The notes: generated from the sequence alone by a model not told the origin. A DNA stretch of 10,062 nt from Gemmatimonadota bacterium (GCA_030601615.1 JAUVTH010000037.1:1-10062), one strand, 5' to 3'; positions 1-7,215 are shown, numbered from the stretch's first letter. Made by a program: numbers and translations.

Positions 1-351
1 GCGACCGTGCAGAACCGGCTCAGCCCCTTCTTCCGAGAGGCGATCGATGAGGGCGTCGTGTCCCAAACGGCGGAAACGGGAATCGGCTTCCTGGCGTACA
101 GTCCGGTAGGAGGGGGACGCCTGAATCGGAAGCTGCCGGACCATCCCGTCGTGGCGGAGATCTCCCGGGTGCACGACGCATCGCCGCACGCGGTCGTGCT
201 GGCGTGGGTGCGCGGTCGGGCGCCGAACGTGATTGTCATACCCGGGGCCCGCACGGAGTCGCACGCCCTCGACTCGGTCCGATCGGCGGCGATCGAACTG
301 ACGGAGGAGGAGAATCGCGCGATCGAGGAGTCCGAGTTCTCGGTCGCTTGA
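1..351 (+). CDS. Aldo/keto reductase, C-terminal part (5' end outside the window)
   Basis: The reading frame is already open at base 1, so this is the last 116 residues of a protein that is usually about 300-340 residues long. The visible part fits the C-terminal half of the AKR (beta/alpha)8 barrel. It has a VQNRLSPF segment at residues 3-10, a GIGFLAYSPVGGG segment at 27-39 (the family's gi-ayspLggG strand), a helix with VVLAWV at 65-70, and IPGARTESH at 80-88, where AKRs bind the NADPH 2'-phosphate. It ends in the usual LTEEENRAIE helix. Such enzymes reduce carbonyls with NADPH in the cytoplasm. The catalytic Asp-Tyr-Lys-His residues lie upstream and cannot be checked, and the substrate cannot be told. 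The GTG at base 7 is an internal codon, not a start. Confidence 0.85.
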   Translation, partial: ATVQNRLSPFFREAIDEGVVSQTAETGIGFLAYSPVGGGRLNRKLPDHPVVAEISRVHDASPHAVVLAWVRGRAPNVIVIPGARTESHALDSVRSAAIELTEEENRAIEESEFSVA

Positions 352-354
352 CGG

Positions 355-395
355 AGCCGCTTCCCGGCCGCACACGAACACGGCCGACGGCGGCT
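355..395 (+). terminator. GC-rich stem-loop after the aldo/keto reductase gene, possible terminator
   Basis: Four bases after the stop codon, AGCCGC (355-360) pairs with GCGGCT (390-395). Inside it, CGGCCG (365-370) pairs with CGGCCG (381-386) around a 10-base loop, giving two 6-bp GC-rich helices separated by a 4/3 internal loop. Only two T residues follow, so it lacks the U-tract of a classical intrinsic terminator. It could be a non-canonical terminator or a 3'-end-stabilising hairpin. Its position between two independent genes supports a transcript-end role. Confidence 0.35.
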
Positions 396-426
396 TGACG
401 ACACGCAGACAACTGGAGGCTACACC

Positions 427-858
427 ATGCACACACGGAAATGTTGGATCATCCTGGCGGCCGCGTTCGGGCTGGCCGCGTGCTCCGGCAACCCCATGCC
501 CGGAGACAAGGGCTATGCCTACAACATGACGGGCATGTACGACGCCTCCTTCGAGGCCATGGGGACCGTCTATGCGGGCCCGGCGGAACTCGCCACGTCA
601 CCCGGCGGGCTCGTCTACGGGAAGATCGAGCTCGAAGGCCAGGAGACAGTCGTGGGCGACTTCGAGGGGTCGATCTCGGGCGACACCCTGAGCTTCGATT
701 CGCGTTTCGAGCGGGGCGGTGGGTGTACCGGCGTCATTTCCGGCCAGGGAATCATCGCCGAAGGGGGCGTTTCGGTCACCGGCGAGGCGGTCGTGGACGA
801 CGACTGCACCGGAGACCTGTTCGATTCCACGTTCACGATGAGCAAGCAGTCCGAATGA
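427..858 (+). CDS. Small lipoprotein of unknown function
   Basis: This is a 143-residue protein that I do not recognise. The start is supported by GGAGG at 415-419, seven bases before the ATG. The N-terminus is a lipoprotein signal: a basic start (HTRK), a hydrophobic core, and the lipobox LAAC with C19 as the lipidated residue. The mature part is rich in Gly, Asp, Ser and Thr, with short alternating hydrophobic stretches (for example GLVYGKIELEG and GSISGDTLSF) that suggest a small beta-sheet or barrel domain. C100 and C127 are the only other mature cysteines, each followed by Thr-Gly, and could form a disulfide outside the cytoplasm. It probably sits on a membrane facing the periplasm or the outside. 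The dehydrogenase-like gene follows after 30 bases, which may make a two-gene transcript, although no functional link is apparent. Confidence 0.75.
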   Translation: MHTRKCWIILAAAFGLAACSGNPMPGDKGYAYNMTGMYDASFEAMGTVYAGPAELATSPGGLVYGKIELEGQETVVGDFEGSISGDTLSFDSRFERGGGCTGVISGQGIIAEGGVSVTGEAVVDDDCTGDLFDSTFTMSKQSE

Positions 859-888
859 ACGCCGGCCACGGCTGAAGCGAGGGGCAAC

Positions 889-1674
889 ATGGGAGACCTG
901 ACCGGGAAGCGTGCCGTCGTGTGCGGCAGCACACAGGGCATCGGCCGGGCATGCGCCGAGGAGCTGGCGGGAAGAGGCGCGGACGTCGTCCTCGTGGCCC
1001 GGAACGAGTCCGCGCTGCGGGAGGTGGCGGAGAGCCTGGCCACGCCACACGGGGAAGGCCACTCGTGGGTGTGCGCGGACTTCAACGACGTGGAGGAAGT
1101 CCGCCGCAACGTGGCCGAGCACCTTGAGCGAACCGGGCCTGCGCAGATCCTGGTGAACAACACGGGCGGTCCGCCGCACGGACCTTTGATCGAGGCGACG
1201 CCGGAGGACTTCCAGCGCGCGATCTCCGCGCACGTCGGCTGCGGTCAGGTCCTGGTTCAGACGATGTTGCCGGGCATGCGCGACGCCGGGTACGGCCGGG
1301 TGATCAACATCGTCAGCATCTCGGTGATCGCTCCCATTCCCGGGCTGGGAGTATCCAATACGACGCGAGCCGCCGTCGCCAACTGGGCCCGCACGCTGGC
1401 CCACGAGCTCGGCCCGCTCGGCGTGACTGTGAATTGCGTTCTCCCCGGATACACGGCGACGGCGCGCCTCGAGGAGCTGGCGGAGACGATGGCCGCGGCG
1501 CGCGGTTCATCGGTCGAACAGGTGGAGGCCGAATGGCAGGCCGGGATTCCTCTCGGCCGTCTGGCCGATCCGTCGGAGATCGCGGCGGTGGTAGGTTTCC
1601 TGGCATCGCCTGCCGCATCCTACGTGACGGGAGTCAACCTGCAGGTGGACGGGGGCCGGACGGCGGCGCAGTAG
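889..1674 (+). CDS. SDR-family protein with substituted catalytic Tyr and Lys
   Basis: This is a 261-residue protein of normal classical-SDR length with an intact Rossmann fold. The dinucleotide motif is GSTQGIG (13-19), the NNAG-type motif is NNTG (90-93), the active-site strand is RVINIVS with Ser143 in the catalytic Ser position, and the C-terminus ends in the expected YVTGVNLQVDGG (245-256). Counting the usual spacing from Ser143, the catalytic Tyr position is Ser156 and the Lys position is Arg160 (VSNTTRAA in place of Y-x-x-x-K-A-A). A subgroup of SDRs with SN-x-x-R at this site exists, so this is probably a stable variant and not a sequencing error. It should bind NAD(P)(H), but the usual Tyr-Lys proton-transfer chemistry cannot operate, so its reaction is unknown. 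GAGG (879-882) lies six bases before the ATG. Automatic labels such as 3-oxoacyl-ACP reductase would be unsafe. Confidence 0.85.
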   Translation: MGDLTGKRAVVCGSTQGIGRACAEELAGRGADVVLVARNESALREVAESLATPHGEGHSWVCADFNDVEEVRRNVAEHLERTGPAQILVNNTGGPPHGPLIEATPEDFQRAISAHVGCGQVLVQTMLPGMRDAGYGRVINIVSISVIAPIPGLGVSNTTRAAVANWARTLAHELGPLGVTVNCVLPGYTATARLEELAETMAAARGSSVEQVEAEWQAGIPLGRLADPSEIAAVVGFLASPAASYVTGVNLQVDGGRTAAQ

Positions 1675-1675
1675 A

Positions 1676-1701
1676 CCGGAGCCCTTCAGCGGAGGGTCCG
1701 G
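1676..1701. terminator. Hairpin between convergent genes, possible bidirectional terminator
   Basis: CCGGA (1676-1680) pairs with TCCGG (1697-1701), and CCCT (1682-1685) pairs with AGGG (1693-1696). G1681 is bulged and the loop is 7 bases. It starts just after the TAG of the dehydrogenase-like gene (1672-1674) and covers the last codons and stop of kynB from the other strand. The gap between the two genes is only 11 bases, so an element ending both transcripts would have to lie about here. There are no T-runs on either side, so intrinsic termination is not certain. Confidence 0.3.
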
Positions 1702-2360
1702 AGCACCGCCCGGACAGGGCTTCCGTCGAACTCGGTCAGGCGCAGCGGCAGGGCGATCAGCTCGTACAGGCCCGGCGGGACTCCGTCGAGCACTACGCCC
1801 TCGAGGATGTTCAGGTCATGCCGGCGCACGGCCTCGTGTGCCGGGAGCTCCTTCGAGTCGGCCGGGTCGACGCTTGGCGTGTCGATCCCGACGAGAAAGA
1901 CAGCCGCGTCGGCGAGCCAGTCGATCAGGTCGGGCGACAGTGCGGCGAAATCCCGCCGGAATTCCAGCGGATCCGGGTACGTCCCGGTCGCGATCAGGAC
2001 ACGCGCGGCGTCGGGGCGACCGTCAGGGGCAGCGCACGGTCCCGACTGCAGGGCGTCACGCACCATGCCGGGCGTGACGAGCTCCCCGAGGCTCACTGCC
2101 ACCCGCACCACCCGGCAGCGCCCGAGGAACGGATCCAGGGGCCGCTCTCCGATCGACACGCCCTGCGGATCGTAGTGGCTCGGAGCATCGATGTGCGCGC
2201 CCAGGTGACACGTCGCTCGCAGCGTGGACAGCGTGACAGGGTCTCCTCGGTCCAGGTCGAGCACGACCTCGCGGCTCAGCGGCGTATCGCCGGGAAACAC
2301 AGCCAGGCCCTGGCCCAGGGGGGGACTGATGTCGTAGAGGATCGGGACGTCCCGTGTCAT
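1686..2360 (-). CDS. kynB: Kynurenine formamidase (arylformamidase)
   Basis: The 224-residue protein belongs to the bacterial metal-dependent cyclase/KynB family, which hydrolyses N-formyl-L-kynurenine to kynurenine and formate in the cytoplasm, the second step of tryptophan breakdown. The signature H52-LGA-H56-I-D58-APS-H62 matches the family's HxGTHxDxPxH motif, with Ala in place of Thr. H175 and E187 (in NILEG) have the 12-residue spacing of the remaining metal ligands, and H62 is in the catalytic His position. GIDTPSVDP at 158-166 is also family-typical. The ATG at 2360-2358 forms ATGA with the stop of kynU, so the two genes are translationally coupled, and the neighbour strongly supports the kynurenine assignment over other cyclase-family hydrolases. 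A longer open frame upstream of this ATG lies inside kynU and is not used. Confidence 0.92.
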   Translation of the reverse strand: MTRDVPILYDISPPLGQGLAVFPGDTPLSREVVLDLDRGDPVTLSTLRATCHLGAHIDAPSHYDPQGVSIGERPLDPFLGRCRVVRVAVSLGELVTPGMVRDALQSGPCAAPDGRPDAARVLIATGTYPDPLEFRRDFAALSPDLIDWLADAAVFLVGIDTPSVDPADSKELPAHEAVRRHDLNILEGVVLDGVPPGLYELIALPLRLTEFDGSPVRAVLRTLR

Positions 2361-3682
2361 GGCGTTTCCTCCAGGGCGGCCCGCACGGCCCCGGCCGTAA
2401 GCCACATCTCGTGGAATGTGTTGAACAGCGGTGCAGGCGCGAGCCTGAGGATGTCCGGCTCCCGGAAGTCTCCCACGACCCCAGCCTCCTGGAGCCGTGC
2501 CTGCACCCGATCGGCCCACCCGGGCATGCGCATGGACAGCTGCGCGCCGCGTCGCCCAGGATCATCGGGAGTCAGGATCTCGATCCGGTCACCGAGCCCA
2601 GCCACGAGCAGCCACTCCAGGTACGCCGTCAGCCGTACCGACTTTTCGCGCAGGCGACCCATGCCGGCCTCGTCGAACAGTGAGAGCGCGGGGCCCAGAG
2701 GCGCCATTGCGAGAACCGGGGGGCAGCTGAGTTGCCAGCCGGCGGCGTCGGGGCGCGGTACGAAGTCGGGATCGAGCTGCATTCGGAACCGCGTCGCCTT
2801 GTCATTGCCCCACCAGCCGCCAAGGCGACCCAGGGTCGTATCGGTGGCGTGCCGTTCGTGGAGGAACACCCCCGCCGGCGCCCCTGGTCCCGCGTTGACG
2901 TATTTGTAGTGACACCACGCGGCGAAATCCACGTCCCAGTCGTGCAGGCAGAGAGGGACGTTTCCGACGGCGTGGGCCAGATCGAATCCCACGACAGCGC
3001 CAGCAGACCGGGCCGCCTGGACGATTCGCGGCATGTCCAGCTTCTGGCCTGTCAGGAAGTTGACACCTCCGAGCAGGACGAGCGCGATTTCCTCCCCGTG
3101 AACGTCCAGGGCCTCCTCGATCCCGGCTTCATCGATCGGGGCCCCGGTGCCGGGCGATCCCACCTCGAGAATCTCGGCGTCGGGATCGAGGCCGTGCCAT
3201 CGCAGGTGCGTTTGCACGGCGAATCGGTCGCTCGGGAATGCCGGGCGCTCGATCAGGATCCGTCGTCGGCGTCCGCTCGGCCGGTAGAAGCTGGCGAGGA
3301 GAAGCTGGAGATTCACCGTCAGTCCGTTCATGACGGCAACCTCGTTCGTCCCGGCGCCGACCAGGGCACCAAGCGAGGGAAGAAAGCGCTCGTCCAGATC
3401 GTACCACGGCCGGTTCTCCTCGAACCAGCCGTCGACCCCGAGAGCGGCCCAGCGTTCGAGCTCCTCGGTCACTGCATCTCGCGCGGCCAGCGGGAGCGGT
3501 CCGAGGGAGTTCCCGACCAGGTAGATGGCCGGCGCTCCGTCCGCGCCGCGCGGCAGATCGAAGCGCTCGCGGAACCCCGACAGGGGGTCCGAGTGGTCGA
3601 GGCTGAGAGCGAAGTCGGGCCCCTGCTCAAGAGCGGATCCCAGCAACTCCTTCGCGGTCAGGGAGGTCAATCGCCCTTCCAC
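2357..3682 (-). CDS. kynU: Kynureninase
   Basis: The protein has up to 441 residues and is a fold-type I PLP enzyme. It cleaves kynurenine to anthranilate plus alanine, or 3-hydroxykynurenine to 3-hydroxyanthranilate plus alanine. Visible family marks are LVGNSLGP (55-62), MNGLTVNLQLLL (118-129, phosphate-binding end), FDLAHAVGN (233-241, with D234 facing the pyridine nitrogen), HYKYVNAGPG (258-267) with K260 as the Schiff-base lysine, GGWWGN (288-293), and LRLAPAPLFNTF (412-423). The length is normal (about 400-450). The 3' end overlaps kynB by four bases. The start is ambiguous: GTG at 3682 has no ribosome site, while TTG at 3670 is preceded by GGAAGGG (3680-3674) and forms TTGA with the amidohydrolase stop, mirroring the ATGA junction at kynB. 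The TTG start would remove four residues. The sequence does not show whether the hydroxylated substrate is preferred. Confidence 0.95.
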   Translation of the reverse strand: MEGRLTSLTAKELLGSALEQGPDFALSLDHSDPLSGFRERFDLPRGADGAPAIYLVGNSLGPLPLAARDAVTEELERWAALGVDGWFEENRPWYDLDERFLPSLGALVGAGTNEVAVMNGLTVNLQLLLASFYRPSGRRRRILIERPAFPSDRFAVQTHLRWHGLDPDAEILEVGSPGTGAPIDEAGIEEALDVHGEEIALVLLGGVNFLTGQKLDMPRIVQAARSAGAVVGFDLAHAVGNVPLCLHDWDVDFAAWCHYKYVNAGPGAPAGVFLHERHATDTTLGRLGGWWGNDKATRFRMQLDPDFVPRPDAAGWQLSCPPVLAMAPLGPALSLFDEAGMGRLREKSVRLTAYLEWLLVAGLGDRIEILTPDDPGRRGAQLSMRMPGWADRVQARLQEAGVVGDFREPDILRLAPAPLFNTFHEMWLTAGAVRAALEETP

Positions 3683-5367
3683 CCGGGGCCACGGACCACG
3701 CGGCCGGCGGTGGCGCCCGTGTGGGCCCCCTCGCTCACGGTGTGCACTCCGTTTACGAACACGTGTGTTACGCCTTCGGCGAGCTGGTGCGGTTCCGCGA
3801 AGGTGGCGTGATCCTGCACAGCCGCAGGATCGAACACCACGATGTCCGCGAAATAACCCGGTGCGAGCGCGCCGCGCCGCTGGATCCCGAGGTGTTCCGC
3901 CGGCTGGGTCGTGAGCTTCCGGATCGCCTCCTCGAGCGGAATGACGCCCTCATCCCTCACGTAACGGCCAAGCAGGCGCGCGAAGTTTCCGTACGCCCTC
4001 GGGTGCGGGTTGGACTCCAGAAACACCCCTTCCGGGGACATGGCCTCGGCGTCGGATCCGAAGCTCATCCACGGAAGGGCGATCTTGCGTCGCACGTTGT
4101 CCTCGGACATGAGGAAGTACACGGTGCCCACGTCGGCCCCGTTGGCGATCAGGAGATCCATGGCCGTTTCTTCCGGAGACGTGCCGCGCTCGGCCGCGAC
4201 TTCGGCGAGGGTCTTTCCCGTGAGGGGCTTCAGTTCATCGGTCCGGAACCCCACGAGAAGCACGTTCTCGGCCGAGCCCGCGGCCAGGTAGAGGTTCTCC
4301 CACTCGTCGGTCGGGGTCCGCATCTCGCGTGCCACCTGGCGCCGGATCGCCGGGTCCTTGAGCCGTTCGATCCACGCCTGGTCGCCGCCTTCCTGCACCC
4401 ACGGGGGCATGGCCGCATCCAGGCCCGTAGCGCCGGCCGTGTACGTGTACATGTCCGCCGTGATTCGAAGGCCCTCCGACCGGGCCTGCTCCACCTTCCG
4501 GATCACGTCCTCGAGCCGCGGCCAGTTCTCCTGGCCCGCCGCTTTCAGGTGGTAGATCTCCGCCGGCACCCCTGCTTCGCGCGCGATGGTCGTGAGCTCA
4601 TCGACGGCTGCGAGAATGCCGTTTGCCTCGCTCCGCATATGCGAGATGTACATTCCGCCGTACTCGCCCGCCGCCGCAGCGAGGGCGATGAGCTCGTCGG
4701 TGTCGGCGTAGAACGCGGGGGCGTAGATCAACGACGACCCGAGACCCAGGGCTCCCTCTTCCATCGCCTCGCGGACGAGGTGCGTCATCCTCCCCAGCTC
4801 TTCCTCCGTCGGCGCCCTGTCCTCGTATCCGATCTCGTGGATGCGCACCGTCGTGGCTCCGACGAAAGAGGCTACGTTGGGCGATACTCCGCGCTCGACC
4901 AGGTACTCCAGGTACTCACCGAGAGACGTCCAGCCGACATCGAACTTGATGTCTCCCTGGTCCTCGAGCATTTCGGCCTTCATGGCGTTGTTGAGAGGGC
5001 CCATCGACCAGCCCTCACCCATGATCACCAGGGTCACGCCCTGCAGGAGATCGCTCTCACCCCGCCCGTCTTCGAGCAGCGACTCGTTGGCCCAGGACAG
5101 CATGTTGATGAAGCCCGGAGAAACGGCGAGCCCGGAAACCTCGATCTCCGTCACGCCGCGCAGCTCCACGTCTGCGCCGTTCTCCCCGTAGGGAACGATC
5201 GCCGAGATCGTATCCGCATCGATCGCGATATCACCGACGTACGGGGCGCCCCCCGCGCCGTCATAGATGGTCCCTCCCTTGAGCACGAGCTGGTGCTCCG
5301 GTGGGCGGGAGCAGGAAGTGACGAAGAGCAGCAAAGCGAGCCATGGAATGTGACGCCAGCGGAACAT
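3667..5367 (-). CDS. Secreted lipoprotein amidohydrolase, D-aminoacylase-like, with altered metal site
   Basis: This 566-residue protein resembles N-acyl-D-amino-acid deacylases of the amidohydrolase superfamily. ATG 5367 is chosen because GAGG (5377-5374) lies six bases upstream; ATG 5373 is too close to it. The N-terminus is a lipoprotein signal (LALLLFVTSC, C19 lipidated), so it works outside the cytoplasm. Family marks are LKGGTIYDGAG (29-39), SHMRSEANG with H243, YHLKAAG with H273, ADMYTYTAGATGLDAAMPPW (304-323), FGSD with D439, and the closing beta-sandwich GALAPGYFADIVVFDP (499-514). The usual PGFIDxHxH reads PGFINMLSW (84-92), so both zinc-binding His are replaced (L90, W92). The segment that normally holds the bridging Cys reads MGEGWS. 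Thus H243, H273 and D439 remain while the other metal ligands are gone. It heads the unit containing kynU and kynB and overlaps kynU. Activity and substrate are uncertain. Confidence 0.85.
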   Translation of the reverse strand: MFRWRHIPWLALLLFVTSCSRPPEHQLVLKGGTIYDGAGGAPYVGDIAIDADTISAIVPYGENGADVELRGVTEIEVSGLAVSPGFINMLSWANESLLEDGRGESDLLQGVTLVIMGEGWSMGPLNNAMKAEMLEDQGDIKFDVGWTSLGEYLEYLVERGVSPNVASFVGATTVRIHEIGYEDRAPTEEELGRMTHLVREAMEEGALGLGSSLIYAPAFYADTDELIALAAAAGEYGGMYISHMRSEANGILAAVDELTTIAREAGVPAEIYHLKAAGQENWPRLEDVIRKVEQARSEGLRITADMYTYTAGATGLDAAMPPWVQEGGDQAWIERLKDPAIRRQVAREMRTPTDEWENLYLAAGSAENVLLVGFRTDELKPLTGKTLAEVAAERGTSPEETAMDLLIANGADVGTVYFLMSEDNVRRKIALPWMSFGSDAEAMSPEGVFLESNPHPRAYGNFARLLGRYVRDEGVIPLEEAIRKLTTQPAEHLGIQRRGALAPGYFADIVVFDPAAVQDHATFAEPHQLAEGVTHVFVNGVHTVSEGAHTGATAGRVVRGPGWKGD

Positions 5368-5478
5368 GAGCATCCTCGAGCGAGCGTGATCGGGGTGCAC
5401 GGCGCCGGATCGGGGCCGGGGCGGACCATCAGCTCGATCCGCCGGCCCCAAACTAGCGGACTCTTACCTGCAGACGCG

Positions 5479-5515
5479 AGTGGATCCAGCCATCGTGCCG
5501 CCGGGCCGATCCACT
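5479..5515. repeat. 8-bp inverted repeat in the divergent control region
   Basis: AGTGGATC (5479-5486) is a perfect inverted match to GATCCACT (5508-5515), with 21 bases between the arms. It sits in the roughly 260-base region between the divergent amidohydrolase and M28 peptidase genes, and the right arm touches the possible -35 box at 5515. A dimeric regulator site is one reading, but an 8-bp match with a wide spacer can arise by chance. TGCCGCCGG also occurs twice here, at 5496-5504 and 5524-5532. Confidence 0.3.
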
Positions 5516-5543
5516 GGACTCGCTGCCGCCGGTCGTCTATTGT
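5515..5543 (+). promoter_or_regulatory. Possible sigma70-like promoter for the M28-pncB-pncA unit
   Basis: TGGACT (5515-5520, four of six matches to TTGACA) and TATTGT (5538-5543, four of six to TATAAT) are separated by exactly 17 bases. This predicts a start point near 5550 and a leader of roughly 80 bases before the ATG at 5629. A short palindrome (TGCCG-TGA-CGGCA, 5573-5585) lies within that leader. The rest of 5368-5628 holds no convincing gene, and I could not pick a confident promoter for the minus-strand unit. Confidence 0.3.
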
Positions 5544-5628
5544 CCCCCCGTTGTCGTTTGGCCGGCGAGGCGTGCCGTGACGGCAGGCTTCCCGAAACAC
5601 ACGATTTGCCACGCAAGTGGAGACGATA

Positions 5629-7215
5629 ATGAGCACGAAGACGAGCACTGCCCTCGGCTTCGCCGCGTTGTTGCTCGCGACGACCCCGTTGGTGGCGCAG
5701 AACTTCCCGACCGATGATCCGGTAATCCAGGGCATCTGGGCGGAGGGGATGGACAACTCGCAGGCCTGGCACATCGGCCAGGCGCTTCTCGACTCGATTG
5801 GACCGCGTCTCACGGGCACCCCGGCCGTGGATCGGGCCAATGAGTGGGCCGAGGCCATGCTCTCCGGCTGGGGAGTGGACGCGAGGATCGAATACTACGG
5901 CACCTGGAAGGGGTGGGAGCGCGGCATCACGCACGTCGACCTCATCGAGCCGCGGGTGCGCACCCTCGACGCCACCTTGATGGCCTGGAGTCCGGGCACG
6001 GCCGGGCCCGTGGAAGGCGGCGTTGTGACCTTCCCGAAGGCTGAGAGCGCCGAGGAATTCGACACATGGCTTTCCGGCGTAGCCGGCAACTTCGTGGCCC
6101 TCGCCATGCCTCAGCCATCCTGCCGGCCCCTGTCCAGCTACGAGGAATACGGCACGGACGAGCAGGCGGAAGCGGTGCGCGAGAAGCGGCGTGCGATGCA
6201 GCTCACGTGGCGGGAGCGACTCGAGGCGACGGGCTACGAGCCGCGCGAGATGATTGCGGCAATCGAAGGTGCCGGTGCCCTCGGGATCCTGTGGTCCGAT
6301 TGGAGCGGTGGCTGGGGCGCCCGCCGCGTGTTCGCCCTGAACACGCGTTTTGGGGCGGCCACGACGACGATTCCAGCTGTGGATCTGAGCTGCGAGGACT
6401 ACGGGCTCGTGTGGCGTCTCGCCAGGCAGGGACAGACCCCGAAAATTCGAGTCGACGCCGCGGGCACGATCCTCGATGAGGTCCCCGTCGCGAACGTGAT
6501 CGGCGAGATCCGGGGCACCGAGCTGCCGGACGAGTACGTGGTTCTGCTGGCGCACTTCGACTCGTGGGACGGGGCGTCGGGCGCGACCGACAACGGCACA
6601 GGCACCATCGTGATGATGGAGGCGATGCGGATCCTGTCCGAGGTCTATCCGGATCCGAAGCGTACGATTCTCGTCGGGTTGTGGGCGAGCGAAGAGCAGG
6701 GCCTCAACGGCTCACGCGCCTTCGTGCACGACCACCCGGAGGTCATCGAGGGTCTGCAGGCGGCGCTCAACCAGGACAACGGCACCGGCAAGATCGCTCG
6801 CGCATCCTCCATGGGACTGGTGGATGCTTCCGGGAATATCGCCGGCTGGATGTCGCGGATTCCGTCGGAGATCACGCGGCACATCAACCTCAGCTTCCCG
6901 GGTGCGCCGAGCGGTGGAGGGAGCGATCACGCCTCGTTCATCTGTGCGGGAGCACCGACCGTCGGTCTGGGCTCGAGCAGCTGGGACTACTTCGGCTACA
7001 CGTGGCACACGAATCTCGACACCTTCGACAAGATCGTGTGGGACAACGTGCAGAGTAACGCCACGCTCTATGCCATGCTCGCGTACCTGGCTTCCGAGGA
7101 CGACCGGGTATCGAGGGAACGGCGGGTAATGCCGGTGGATCCCCGGACCGGAGAGATCCGCCCGTGGCCTGCCTGCGAGGACGGCGCTCGTGAGACGAAC
7201 GAGCGATACCGCTGA
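5629..7215 (+). CDS. Secreted M28-family zinc metallopeptidase with PA-like insert
   Basis: The 528-residue protein is probably an exported aminopeptidase or carboxypeptidase of family M28 with two co-catalytic zincs. ATG 5629 is preferred over GTG 5617 because GGAG (5619-5622) is six bases upstream. Residues 1-24 form a Sec signal peptide (hydrophobic core ALGFAALLLATTPLVA, likely cut near VAQ-N) with no lipobox Cys. The region at about 130-260 fits a protease-associated (PA) insertion. The catalytic domain shows the full ligand set: H309 (LLAHFDSW), D321 (TDNGTG, bridging), E355 as general base with E356 as ligand (ASEEQGLNGS), D383 (NQDNGTG) and H460 (YTWHTNLD). It should therefore be active, releasing amino acids or small peptides in the periplasm or outside. 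It is the first gene of the plus-strand unit, only 15 bases ahead of the nicotinate phosphoribosyltransferase gene. Its specificity cannot be read from the sequence. Confidence 0.9.
   Translation: MSTKTSTALGFAALLLATTPLVAQNFPTDDPVIQGIWAEGMDNSQAWHIGQALLDSIGPRLTGTPAVDRANEWAEAMLSGWGVDARIEYYGTWKGWERGITHVDLIEPRVRTLDATLMAWSPGTAGPVEGGVVTFPKAESAEEFDTWLSGVAGNFVALAMPQPSCRPLSSYEEYGTDEQAEAVREKRRAMQLTWRERLEATGYEPREMIAAIEGAGALGILWSDWSGGWGARRVFALNTRFGAATTTIPAVDLSCEDYGLVWRLARQGQTPKIRVDAAGTILDEVPVANVIGEIRGTELPDEYVVLLAHFDSWDGASGATDNGTGTIVMMEAMRILSEVYPDPKRTILVGLWASEEQGLNGSRAFVHDHPEVIEGLQAALNQDNGTGKIARASSMGLVDASGNIAGWMSRIPSEITRHINLSFPGAPSGGGSDHASFICAGAPTVGLGSSSWDYFGYTWHTNLDTFDKIVWDNVQSNATLYAMLAYLASEDDRVSRERRVMPVDPRTGEIRPWPACEDGARETNERYR

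Noticed and set aside
395..400. TTGACG as a -35 box for the lipoprotein gene
   Set aside because: No acceptable -10 box lies 16-18 bases downstream, and a start point there would fall on or beyond the ribosome site at 415-419.
2361..2519. Upstream extension of kynB into kynU to 2519
   Set aside because: The ATG at 2360 gives a normal-length KynB starting directly at the family's N-terminus and a typical ATGA overlap. The extension has no family similarity.
1434..2909. A 491-codon plus-strand open frame crossing the SDR, kynB and kynU regions
   Set aside because: It runs across three genes in the wrong frame or strand, and its Arg/Ser/Pro-rich composition is typical of an out-of-frame translation.
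5374..5451. A 28-residue N-terminal extension of the amidohydrolase to 5451
   Set aside because: The extension is Arg/Pro/Asp-rich and would bury the lipoprotein signal peptide. ATG 5367 has a well-spaced GAGG.
3721..5580. A 619-codon open frame on the plus strand opposite the amidohydrolase gene
   Set aside because: It is antisense to a gene with clear family motifs, its translation is rich in Arg, His, Gly and Val without any recognisable motif, and such frames are common in GC-rich codon-biased DNA.
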